From Planctomycetota bacterium (GTDB lineage Bacteria > Planctomycetota > Planctomycetia > Planctomycetales > Planctomycetaceae): DNA of 8,571 nt. Where the stretch lies: the NCBI GenBank assembly GCA_023429275.1, contig JAEYWB010000960.1, forward strand, positions 1-8,571. The letters are read 5' to 3'. Below the pieces are notes generated by a model. That model did not search any database. It saw nothing but the letters and a program-made list of their open reading frames with translations, and was not told the origin of the DNA. The stretch's first letter is position 1; each line of letters starts with the position of its first letter. Of the stretch, positions 1 through 6,170 are shown in pieces. A program made the translations under genes and the position numbers.

Positions 1-53
1 GCGCACGCTGCATCCGAGATACGTCATGGCAGGCGATTCATCGAACGGATTCG

Positions 54-1154
54 CTAGAACTCGCTGCACGGCAGCCCAAAGGTGTCGGCGACCGGCTTGT
101 AGGTCACCTTCCCGGCGTGCATGTTCACGGCTTCCCTCAGGCCAGGGAACTTCGCGCACGCCCCCGCGAGGCCGAGGTTCGCGATCTGCAGCGCGTACGG
201 AAACGTGACGTTGCACAGGGCGTAGGTGCTCGTCCGACCGACCGCGCCGGGCATATTCGTCACGCAGTAATGAACGATGCCGTCGACGACGTACGTCGGC
301 TCGGAATGCGTCGTCGGACGGCTCATCTCGGTGCAGCCCCCCTGGTCGATGCAGACGTCGATAATGACCGCTCCGGGCTTCATCAGCTTGAGATCCTCGC
401 GCGACACGAGGTTCGGGGCCCGCGCCCCGGGGATGAGGACGCCGCCGATCACGAGATCCGCCTGGCGGAGCTGGTCGCGGATGTTGTGCCGGTCGCTGAA
501 GAGCGTGTTGACGTTCGGCGGCATGATGTCTTCGAGATACCGCAGGCGGTCGACGTTGATGTCCATGATGAAGACATCCGCCCCGAATCCGGCGGCCACC
601 TGGGCGGCATTCTTCCCGACGACGCCGCCGCCGAGGATGGCGATGTGCGCCGGCGGTACGCCAGGAACGCCGCCGAGCAGAATCCCCCGCCCTTCCTGCG
701 GCCGCTCGAGGAATTTCGCTCCTTCCTGGATGCTCATGCGGCCGGCGACTTCGCTCATCGGCGTCAGGAGCGGCAGGTCGCCAGTCCGGCCTCGAAGGGT
801 CTCGTACGCGACCGCGGTCACTCCGGTCGCCAGGACGCTGCGGGTCAGCTCTTCGTCGGCAGCAAAGTGCAGGTAGGTGAACAGCACCTGCCCGGGCCGA
901 AGCAGCGGCCACTCTTCCGCCTGCGGCTCCTTCACCTTCACGACGAGGTCCGCCTGGGCGAACACCTCTTTCGCGGAATGGACGATCTCCGCCCCGTTCT
1001 CGGCGTACTGGTCGTCGGGGATTCCGCTGCCGATCCCCGCGCCGCTCTGTACGAGGACGCGGTGCCCGGCCCGCTTCAGCTCCTCGACCCCCACGGGGAG
1101 CATCGCCACGCGGTACTCATCCTGCTTCACTTCGCACGGAACGCCGACAATCAT
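54..1154 (-). CDS. ald: Alanine dehydrogenase (NAD-dependent)
   Basis: This enzyme catalyses reversible oxidative deamination of L-alanine to pyruvate and ammonium with NAD+ in the cytoplasm, linking alanine use to nitrogen and carbon metabolism. The 366-residue product has the usual length for the family and begins with the family-typical MIVGVPCEVK. Residues known to act in Ald enzymes fall at the expected positions: R15 (substrate), K75 in VKVKEP, H96 in TYLHFA and D270 in DVCIDQGG. The Rossmann glycine motif GGGVVG is at 175-180, with D198 ending the second strand (FIMDIN) as the likely NAD ribose ligand. The C-terminal YALCNVTFPYAL segment is also typical. The ATG start at 1154 is preceded by GAGGG about 4 bases upstream, a tight but usable ribosome binding site. 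The gene lies 154 bases downstream of the ceramidase-like gene on the same strand, with hairpins between, so co-transcription is uncertain. Identification is by recognised motifs, not by a search. Confidence 0.97.
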   Translation of the reverse strand: MIVGVPCEVKQDEYRVAMLPVGVEELKRAGHRVLVQSGAGIGSGIPDDQYAENGAEIVHSAKEVFAQADLVVKVKEPQAEEWPLLRPGQVLFTYLHFAADEELTRSVLATGVTAVAYETLRGRTGDLPLLTPMSEVAGRMSIQEGAKFLERPQEGRGILLGGVPGVPPAHIAILGGGVVGKNAAQVAAGFGADVFIMDINVDRLRYLEDIMPPNVNTLFSDRHNIRDQLRQADLVIGGVLIPGARAPNLVSREDLKLMKPGAVIIDVCIDQGGCTEMSRPTTHSEPTYVVDGIVHYCVTNMPGAVGRTSTYALCNVTFPYALQIANLGLAGACAKFPGLREAVNMHAGKVTYKPVADTFGLPCSEF

Positions 1155-1253
1155 CGATCCCTCGCCAGTCGAACGAATTGGAAGCCGTCGCCCGATTGTG
1201 GTCTCCCGGCCCGAAAAAGGCGATTCGATTTCCGTCAGCGAGTCGTCTTCCGG

Positions 1254-1284
1254 GGCAGGGAACCGGTTTTCCGGGCACCCTGCC
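1254..1284 (-). terminator. Inverted repeat between ceramidase-like gene and ald
   Basis: A perfect 7-bp inverted repeat (GGCAGGG at 1254-1260, CCCTGCC at 1278-1284) encloses a second small stem CCGG-TTTT-CCGG (1263-1274). It lies 25 bases beyond the stop of the ceramidase-like gene and 100 bases before ald. There is no T-run after the stem on the minus strand, so it is not a classical intrinsic terminator. It could instead be an attenuator-like leader structure for ald or a transcript-end stabiliser. The stem is directly visible; the role is inferred. Confidence 0.35.
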
Positions 1285-1292
1285 TGCTGGAG

Positions 1293-1305
1293 GGGCTGTC
1301 AGCCC
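1293..1305 (-). terminator. Short hairpin right after the ceramidase-like stop codon
   Basis: GGGCT-GTC-AGCCC forms a 5-bp stem with a 3-base loop, starting three bases past the TGA stop (1311-1309, minus strand). It has no T-rich tail. It may work together with the larger stem at 1254-1284 as a bipartite transcript end. The function is inferred from position only. Confidence 0.25.
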
Positions 1306-1308
1306 GAA

Positions 1309-2769
1309 TCACCTCTTCCGGGCGTCGACGATCTCCTGGGTCATGCTGACCAGGTCGTCGAGCATCTTGACCGAGGCTTCCCGTTCCAGGCGGTTCGTTC
1401 CGATCCAGGTCTCGTAGCCGCCGAGCTCGTGATGCCGCGGCGCCGGCAGATAGCCGAAGTAGCCGTGGTTCAGCGAGACCATGAAGGCCGGCTTCAGCGG
1501 GGACCGCTCACGGAACTCCAGGCCGATCTCGCAGAAGACCTCGCACGGCATCGTTCCGATGCAGGTGTCGCCGATCGCGAGGACCTGCACCGGGGCAGGC
1601 GTCGTTTCAGGGTATTCGGCGAGTGACTGCGTCCGGAGGGCGTAGATCCGCGAAAGGTCGGTCTTCCCGGGAATCTCGGGGTGGGTCGCCAGCGTCTCCT
1701 TCACCCAGGCGAGCTGCTCGGGGGTCGGCTTGCGCCACTTCAGGAGCGGTTCCCGGTAGCGGGCGTCGAGCCGGACGTCGGACTTGTACGTAAGGCCGGT
1801 AATCGTGTCGCAGACTTTTTTGGCGACGTCTCCCGCGACGTACCGCATCTGTTCGTACGGCTTCTTGCTGGGGCGGGGATCGCGGAAGTTGATGTTGTTG
1901 ATGTCTCCGCTCGTTCCATTGGCCAGCAGGGCGACGAACGGGGGATCGAGCCGATCCGCCTCCAGCAGGTGGGCGACTTCGTCGCAGAACACTCCGTAGT
2001 AGTCTGCGGAAATGTGTCCGTTGCCGACACCTCCGACGTAGTGGAGCGAGTAGGTTGCGAAGACCGAGATCGGCTTGCCCGGTCCGCTCTCGCTGCTCCG
2101 CTCACGGATCGAGAAGATGGAGACCTGCGGGTCGGTCGGTCCGGCAGGTTCGACGAGATTCGGGCTCCCAGCCGGCGGGTTCATCTTCACCTTGTCGAAC
2201 GTCCCGAACGGGTTCACGGGGACCGTTCCCGGCTTCATCGTCCAGCGGCGATTGAAGACGTGCTCGGGGATGGAGACCGTTCCGAAGGCGAGCTCCGCGG
2301 GGCGGAGCGTTCTCACGGCACATTGGACGCCATCGGCGATCCGCCGGACGGCGAATTTCTGATAGGTGTCGAGCTCTTCGGCCAGTCGAAGCCGGTTCTG
2401 ACCGAGGGCACTCCCCGCGGAGTGAGTGTGCGTCCCCGAGAGGAGGACGCATTCGGCGGGAATCCCGGTTTCCGCGGCGATCAGTTTCCGGGCCTCCACG
2501 CTGACGAGCCGGTCGAGCCCGAGGAGATCGCAGACCACAATGGCGAGCTTCGTCTTGCCGTCATCCAGGACGAGACAGCGGGCGTGAAGCTGGTCGTGGA
2601 CATAGGTCGCCGGAAAGGGAGCGAAGCCGCCGATGATCGGCGTGCCGAGCTCGGGGGTCAGAACGCTCGCGGCGGCTCCGGCCCGCAGGCCCGTGGCGGC
2701 AGGAGACTGTGCCAGGCCGGTCGCGCCAGCGAGGTGGAGTCCGAGTGAAAGCACCAGCAGAAGTCGCAT
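1309..2769 (-). CDS. Secreted neutral/alkaline ceramidase-like protein
   Basis: The product belongs to the neutral/alkaline non-lysosomal ceramidase N-terminal domain family, whose characterised members are zinc hydrolases cleaving the amide bond of ceramides outside the cytoplasm. Starting at ATG 2769 it has 486 residues. A signal peptide is evident (MRLLLVLSLGLHLAG, likely cleavage near A20). The conserved zinc-region motif GTHTHSAG lies at about 112-119 (H114, H116), YSLHYVGG carries H243, MPCEVF carries E410, and a tyrosine-rich GYFGYLPAP...GGYETW segment spans about 436-455. The segment aligned with the catalytic-serine motif GDVSPN of true ceramidases reads GDINN (288-292), so the nucleophilic serine seems absent and the substrate may differ. 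At this length the C-terminal Ig-like domain of full ceramidases is probably missing. The ATG is preferred over an in-frame TTG at 2784 because a G-run sits 8 bases before the ATG and the TTG overlaps that run. It is an isolated gene between uup and ald. Confidence 0.9.
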   Translation of the reverse strand: MRLLLVLSLGLHLAGATGLAQSPAATGLRAGAAASVLTPELGTPIIGGFAPFPATYVHDQLHARCLVLDDGKTKLAIVVCDLLGLDRLVSVEARKLIAAETGIPAECVLLSGTHTHSAGSALGQNRLRLAEELDTYQKFAVRRIADGVQCAVRTLRPAELAFGTVSIPEHVFNRRWTMKPGTVPVNPFGTFDKVKMNPPAGSPNLVEPAGPTDPQVSIFSIRERSSESGPGKPISVFATYSLHYVGGVGNGHISADYYGVFCDEVAHLLEADRLDPPFVALLANGTSGDINNINFRDPRPSKKPYEQMRYVAGDVAKKVCDTITGLTYKSDVRLDARYREPLLKWRKPTPEQLAWVKETLATHPEIPGKTDLSRIYALRTQSLAEYPETTPAPVQVLAIGDTCIGTMPCEVFCEIGLEFRERSPLKPAFMVSLNHGYFGYLPAPRHHELGGYETWIGTNRLEREASVKMLDDLVSMTQEIVDARKR

Positions 2770-2777
2770 CGTGAACG

Positions 2778-2782
2778 CCCCC
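2778..2782 (-). promoter_or_regulatory. Probable ribosome binding site deciding the ceramidase-like start
   Basis: A GGGGG run lies 8 bases upstream of the ATG at 2769 on the minus strand. It is only a partial Shine-Dalgarno match, but its spacing favours this ATG. The in-frame TTG (2784-2782) overlaps the run and could not use it. Confidence 0.4.
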
Positions 2783-2934
2783 AAAAATCAATACGGCAAA
2801 CGCGACACCGATCGTATCAACGGGCGTGTATCTGTCGACGGTGGCGAAGCCTCTTCCCAGGAGGAGGAGAGGATCCATCGATGGCTGGAGAGCTGCTCGG
2901 CCCGCTTTCAGCCGGTGGGAAACCCGTCGCCTTT

Positions 2935-2958
2935 CGCCCTCTCAAGGAGTGAGAGGCG
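2935..2958 (-). terminator. Hairpin downstream of the ABC-F gene
   Basis: CGCCCTCTC (2935-2943) pairs with GAGAGGCG (2951-2958) with one bulged base and a 7-base loop. An outer GTCGCC/GGCGAC pair (2926-2931 and 2955-2960) gives an alternative fold. It begins about 10 bases beyond the TAG stop of the ABC-F gene (2970-2968). No T-run follows on the minus strand, so it is a possible hairpin-only terminator or 3'-end structure. Confidence 0.4.
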
Positions 2959-2967
2959 ACCTTGCGG

Positions 2968-4875
2968 CTACCGCGACTCGAGTTCTTCCCAGCGGGCGTA
3001 GGCGGCCTGGAGATCGGCGTCGAGGGACTGGAGTCGCGTCGTGACCTTGGCGATCTCCGCTCCCCCTTCCTGATAGAACCCCGGCTCGGCCATGCGGGCG
3101 TGGATGGTTGCCTGCTCCGCCTCCATCTTCTCGATCCGGCCCGGCAGCTCGTCGAGCTCCTTCTGTTCCTTGTAGCTGAGCTTGGCCTTCTTTGTGACGG
3201 GGGCGACGGCAGCAGCGGGAGTCTGGGAGACCGCGGGCGACGCCGCCTCCGTTTTCGGCTTCATCGGGCTCCCGGTCGAGGCGGACCGCTGACGAACCCA
3301 GTCATCGTACCCGCCGGCGTACTCTCGAACGGCTCCGTCCCCCTCAAAGACGAGGGTGCTGGTGACGACGTTGTTCAGGAACTCGCGGTCGTGGCTGACG
3401 AGGAGCAGCGTGCCGGGGAACTCGACGAGCATCTGCTCGAGCAGCTCCAGTGTCTCGGCGTCGAGGTCGTTCGTCGGTTCGTCCATGACGAGGAGGTTCG
3501 CCGGCTGGGTGAACAGCTTCGCCAGCATCAGCCGGTTGCGTTCGCCTCCTGACAGATAGCGGACGAGCGTTCGAGCCCGTTCGGCCGAGAAGAGAAAGTC
3601 CTGCAGGTAGCCGACGATGTGCTTCTCGGCTCCGTTGACGACGACCGTGTCCCGACCCTCCGCGACGTTCTGAGACGCGCTCTTCTCCTCATCGAGCACG
3701 GCGCGAAGCTGGTCGAAGTAGGCAATTTTGAGGTTCGTCCCGAGGCGGACCGTCCCCTGGTCCGGAGTCTGCTGCCCCAGAAGCGTTCGAAGGAGCGTCG
3801 TCTTCCCGGCCCCGTTCTGTCCGATGATGCCGATCTTGTCCCCGCGGGAGATCGCGACCGAGACATCGTCGAGGACGACCTTCTCTCCGAACGACACGGA
3901 GACGTTCTGGGCGGAAGCAACGAGACTTCCGGAGCGTTCCGCCTCCTGGACCAGCAGGCGGACATTTCCCATCTGCGTGCGGCGGGCGCGGCGTTCCTCC
4001 CGCATCCGTTCAAGAGCCCGGACGCGACCTTCATTCCGGGTCCGGCGGGCCTTGATGCCGGTTCGCACCCAGACCTCTTCGGCCGCGAGCTTCTTGTCGA
4101 ACAGGGCCTGCTGCTGCGCCTCGGCTTCGAGGGCCGCTTCCTTTCGGACGAGGAATGTCGCGTAGTCGCAGGTCCAGTCGAACAGCCGGCCCCGGTCGAC
4201 CTCGATGATGCGGTTGGCGAGCCGCTGCAGGAAGGCCCGGTCGTGGGTGACGAAGAGGATCATCAGCCCCGACCGAAGAAGAAAATCCTCCAGCCAGCGG
4301 ACCGCGTCGATATCGAGATGGTTCGTCGGCTCGTCGAGCAGCAGGATGTCGGGGCTGTCAACGAGCGCCTGGGCGAGCAACACCCGGCGCTTCATTCCCG
4401 ACGAGAGAGAATCGAACGTGGCGTTCTCGTCGAGGTTCATCCGGGCGATGATGTCCTCGATCTGGTGCTGCAGCTTCCAGTCGGTCTCGGGATCGAGCTG
4501 CTCATGCAGCCGATCGAGCTCGGCCTGCCCGGTCGCCGATGGAGTGACCGCCTGGTCCTTGGCGAGCGTGTGGAGCCGGGCGACGAGCGGGCCCCGTTCG
4601 CCGAGGCCGATTGCGATCTCTTCAAAGACGGTGTGGGTGTCGCCGCGGGGGACCTCCTGGGCGAGGCGGGCGACCTTGATCCCTTTTTCGACGGCGATCG
4701 AGCCGCTGTCGGGCTTGAGGTCGCCGCTGAGGAGCTTCATGAGGGTCGATTTGCCGGCGCCGTTCCGTCCCATCAGCCCGATCCGCTCGCCGGGCTCGAT
4801 CCCGAACGAGATCCCGTCCAGAAGCGGGATTCCGCCGTAAGTGAAGCTGACGTCGCGGACTTCAAGACTCGCCAT
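2968..4875 (-). CDS. uup: ABC-F family ATPase, Uup type
   Basis: This is a soluble twin-ATPase protein of the ABC-F family. Uup-type members act on ribosomes and have been linked to DNA branch-structure tolerance; they are not transporters, and no membrane segment is present. The 635-residue product from ATG 4875 has Walker A1 GRNGAGKST (36-44), signature 1 LSSGM (157-161), Walker B1 LLLDEPTNHLD (178-188) and H-loop H211. A charged inter-domain linker spans about 235-315. The second half has Walker A2 GQNGAGKTT (352-360), signature 2 LSGGE (441-445), Walker B2 MDEPTNDLD (464-472) and H495. The C-terminus holds an A/P-rich stretch (about 533-560), then the Uup-type coiled coil starting KLSYKEQKELDELP (565-578). 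LSSGM in place of LSGGQ at the first signature is a variant I would regard as tolerated in this family. The frame stays open upstream to 5226, but MASLEVRDVSFTYGG is where ABC-F proteins begin, and a purine-rich GGGGAGAGGG lies 12 bases before this ATG. Confidence 0.95.
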   Translation of the reverse strand: MASLEVRDVSFTYGGIPLLDGISFGIEPGERIGLMGRNGAGKSTLMKLLSGDLKPDSGSIAVEKGIKVARLAQEVPRGDTHTVFEEIAIGLGERGPLVARLHTLAKDQAVTPSATGQAELDRLHEQLDPETDWKLQHQIEDIIARMNLDENATFDSLSSGMKRRVLLAQALVDSPDILLLDEPTNHLDIDAVRWLEDFLLRSGLMILFVTHDRAFLQRLANRIIEVDRGRLFDWTCDYATFLVRKEAALEAEAQQQALFDKKLAAEEVWVRTGIKARRTRNEGRVRALERMREERRARRTQMGNVRLLVQEAERSGSLVASAQNVSVSFGEKVVLDDVSVAISRGDKIGIIGQNGAGKTTLLRTLLGQQTPDQGTVRLGTNLKIAYFDQLRAVLDEEKSASQNVAEGRDTVVVNGAEKHIVGYLQDFLFSAERARTLVRYLSGGERNRLMLAKLFTQPANLLVMDEPTNDLDAETLELLEQMLVEFPGTLLLVSHDREFLNNVVTSTLVFEGDGAVREYAGGYDDWVRQRSASTGSPMKPKTEAASPAVSQTPAAAVAPVTKKAKLSYKEQKELDELPGRIEKMEAEQATIHARMAEPGFYQEGGAEIAKVTTRLQSLDADLQAAYARWEELESR

Positions 4876-5084
4876 TCCGGATTCCGTCCCTCTCCCCTGA
4901 ATATTTCGAGGCCGCGACGTCCTCCCTGCGAGATTCCGGACGCGACATGACCACGCCGGGCGGCATTCGGGCCGTCCGAGGGGCATGTTTCTGATGTAGT
5001 GGCTGGTTCCGCAGAGAACAAGCGGAACAGTCGAACCGGAAGCGTCCGGCGGAGAGGAAATCGCCGCCCCGCCCCATTCAGTGA

Positions 5085-5113
5085 TTACCAAGGCTCTTCC
5101 GCATCCGGATAAA
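5085..5113 (+). promoter_or_regulatory. Weak sigma70-like promoter candidate
   Basis: TTACCA (5085-5090) and GATAAA (5108-5113) are separated by exactly 17 bases. Each hexamer matches four of six consensus positions. It would place a transcription start near 5120, about 95 bases before the small membrane-peptide gene. In GC-rich DNA such matches arise by chance, so this is tentative. Confidence 0.25.
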
Positions 5114-5151
5114 CGCCGGTCGCCAACGACCGTGCCGGCACCCCGTCGCAG

Positions 5152-5181
5152 TCGACGCCGTATTGGTCGACGCCGTATCGG
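5152..5181 (+). repeat. 15-bp tandem duplication, two copies
   Basis: TCGACGCCGTATTGG (5152-5166) is followed directly by TCGACGCCGTATCGG (5167-5181), differing at one base. Each copy starts with the last four bases of a GTCGAC palindrome. It lies in the uup / small-peptide divergent region, 35 bases before the GTG start of the latter. It could be a two-copy operator or simply a replication-slippage duplication. Confidence 0.75.
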
Positions 5182-5215
5182 TCCTCCCGCCGCAGAGTCC
5201 GTTCCCACGAACGAC

Positions 5216-5401
5216 GTGCTCATCAAGATTCAGTTCGGCCTAAGCCTGATCATCGTGATCATTCTCGCGATCCTGCCGTTCGCGGCCCGCGCGGCCGAGG
5301 GGGAACGGCGGAAGGGGGTCACCGAAATGCACTCCAGGATCGGACTGCACGAGAAGAAGCGGGACGCGATCCACGGGGCGCTGCCGGGACAGAAACGGTA
5401 G
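5216..5401 (+). CDS. Small membrane-anchored or secreted peptide, unknown function
   Basis: This is an unrecognised 61-residue product. It starts MLIKIQFG, followed by one strongly hydrophobic segment (about 6-24, rich in I, L and V). It ends in PFAARAAEG, which could be either a signal-peptide AxA cleavage site or the end of a membrane anchor. The remaining 35 residues or so are highly charged (ERRKG, HEKKRD). The frame is open from a GTG at 5081. I prefer the GTG at 5216 because third-position GC is about 55% between 5081 and 5215 but about 87% from 5216 onward, and because the hydrophobic segment then sits at the N-terminus. No good Shine-Dalgarno sequence precedes either GTG, which lowers confidence. 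The stop is 55 bases before the SRPBCC gene on the same strand, so the two could be co-transcribed. Confidence 0.5.
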   Translation: MLIKIQFGLSLIIVIILAILPFAARAAEGERRKGVTEMHSRIGLHEKKRDAIHGALPGQKR

Positions 5402-5442
5402 GATCCGCCGCGAGGCGCGTGGATTGCAGGGAGCGTCGAGCA

Positions 5443-5448
5443 AGGAGG
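5443..5448 (+). promoter_or_regulatory. Perfect Shine-Dalgarno for the SRPBCC gene
   Basis: AGGAGG lies 8 bases before the ATG at 5457. It settles the start against the in-frame TTG at 5424, which would lie upstream of the site. Confidence 0.85.
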
Positions 5449-5456
5449 ACGGAGCG

Positions 5457-5936
5457 ATGGCGGCGAACGACTACGAATTCCTCACCACCTGGCGGGTCCC
5501 GGGGACCTGCGAGGAGGTTTACGACGTGCTGGTCGAGGGGATCGATTACCCGCGGTGGTGGCCGCAGGTCTACCTGGATGTCGTCGAGACCGACGCCGGC
5601 GGGCCGTACGGGCTCGGGAAGTCCGGAACTCTGCATACCCGCGGGTGGCTGCCGTACACCCTGCGATGGGAGTCGCGAGTCATCGAAGTTCGGCACCCGG
5701 CGGGATTTACGATCGAGGCCCGGGGAGATTTCGTCGGCCGGGGTGTCTGGCAGTTCCGCCAGAAGGGGAACGAGGTCGAGATTCAGTTCGACTGGCGGAT
5801 TCGGGCCGAGAAGCCGCTGCTCCGTCGCCTGTCATTCCTCCTGAAACCCGTCTTCACGGCGAACCATCGATGGGCCATGGCCTGCGGTGAGGAGGCTTTG
5901 AAGGCCGAACTCGCCCGCCGGACGAGCGAGTCGTGA
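5457..5936 (+). CDS. SRPBCC (START/polyketide-cyclase-like) family protein
   Basis: The 159-residue protein is predicted to adopt the SRPBCC helix-grip fold, which forms a deep hydrophobic cavity for lipids or other small hydrophobic ligands. The opening EFLTTWRVPGTCEEVYDVLVEGIDYPRWWPQVY (about 6-38) matches the usual first strand, then helix, then the W-P motif seen in polyketide cyclase/dehydrase and lipid-transport family members. Alternating strands follow, including LPYTLRWESRVIEV, GRGVWQFRQ and VEIQFDWRI. A long C-terminal helix with basic residues (about 120-155, LLRRLSFLLKPVF...EEALKAELARR) closes the fold. There is no signal peptide. A perfect AGGAGG fixes the ATG start. The ligand and reaction cannot be inferred, since the family ranges from enzymes to pure binding proteins. 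A terminator-like hairpin follows about 100 bases downstream. Confidence 0.88.
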   Translation: MAANDYEFLTTWRVPGTCEEVYDVLVEGIDYPRWWPQVYLDVVETDAGGPYGLGKSGTLHTRGWLPYTLRWESRVIEVRHPAGFTIEARGDFVGRGVWQFRQKGNEVEIQFDWRIRAEKPLLRRLSFLLKPVFTANHRWAMACGEEALKAELARRTSES

Positions 5937-5976
5937 CATCCTGACCGGGGGCAGCCGTTCCGGCTCTGACGGTTGT

Positions 5977-6019
5977 TCCGCCTGCAGCGGTTGTGCCCGT
6001 CCCGCACGTCGCAGGCGGA
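5977..6019 (+). repeat. Inverted repeat with nested stem after the SRPBCC gene
   Basis: TCCGCCTGC (5977-5985) and GCAGGCGGA (6011-6019) are perfect 9-bp arms around a 25-base centre. The centre contains a second pair, GTGC (5993-5996) and GCAC (6004-6007). It starts 41 bases after the SRPBCC stop and could be a transcript 3'-end structure or a regulatory site ahead of the AlkP-like gene. Confidence 0.5.
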
Positions 6020-6033
6020 TGTTGCCATCCCCC

Positions 6034-6058
6034 CGCGGGCGGTTTCCCGCGCTCTTTC
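6034..6058 (+). terminator. Probable intrinsic terminator of the SRPBCC gene
   Basis: CGCGGG (6034-6039) and CCCGCG (6046-6051) form a 6-bp GC stem with loop CGGTTT, followed by the pyrimidine tail CTCTTTC and further T-rich sequence to about 6078. It lies about 100 bases after the SRPBCC stop and 113 bases before the AlkP-like start. It is the most terminator-like structure in the window. Confidence 0.5.
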
Positions 6059-6158
6059 AGGCTCTTCCGTTTTCTTCTGGACGAGCGGGTATATCTGACC
6101 TATGCGGCCGCACGACCGAGTGCCCGGCCGACCTGCTTCACCTTGCTGCCTGCATTTT

Positions 6159-6164
6159 GAGGAG
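6159..6164 (+). promoter_or_regulatory. Shine-Dalgarno for the AlkP-like gene
   Basis: GAGGAG sits 6 bases before the ATG at 6171 and decides the start over an in-frame ATG at 6102. The extra 23 residues encoded from 6102 look non-coding. A weak -10-like TATATC at 6090-6095 lies upstream, without a convincing -35. Confidence 0.8.
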
Positions 6165-6170
6165 TCTCCG

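Larger units (their letters stand above)
4876..5215. other. Divergent intergenic region, about 340 bases
   Basis: This lies between the divergently oriented uup and the small plus-strand membrane-peptide gene and should hold promoters for both. It contains a 15-bp imperfect tandem duplication (5152-5181) and one weak sigma70-like candidate on the plus strand (5085-5113). Open frames cross it on both strands, including upstream extensions of both flanking genes. Their arginine-rich, low-complexity translations and weaker third-position GC argue that they are not coding. No RNA gene was recognised. Confidence 0.6.

Noticed and set aside
117..1349. Plus-strand 410-codon open frame
   Set aside because: It lies antisense to ald, whose catalytic motifs are all present. 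The translation is low-complexity and rich in R, D and H, as expected from the reverse of a GC-rich gene.
1681..2748. Plus-strand 355-codon open frame
   Set aside because: It is a mirror of the ceramidase-like gene, with no recognisable domain and no ribosome binding site.
3619..4950. Plus-strand 443-codon open frame
   Set aside because: It lies antisense to the ABC-F gene with its paired Walker motifs; a composition artefact of high third-position GC.
5081..5215. N-terminal extension of the small membrane peptide from GTG 5081
   Set aside because: Third-position GC is much lower than downstream, the translation is arginine-rich and includes the tandem repeat, and no well-placed ribosome binding site is present.
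4876..5226. 117-codon upstream extension of the ABC-F protein
   Set aside because: The family starts at MASLEVRDV. The extension is arginine-rich, non-homologous in style, and overlaps the divergent region and small-peptide gene.
5424..5456. TTG start for the SRPBCC protein
   Set aside because: The perfect AGGAGG lies downstream of the TTG and 8 bases before the ATG at 5457.
6102..6170. ATG 6102 as start of the AlkP-like protein
   Set aside because: GAGGAG sits 6 bases before ATG 6171, and the extra residues do not resemble the family's N-terminus.
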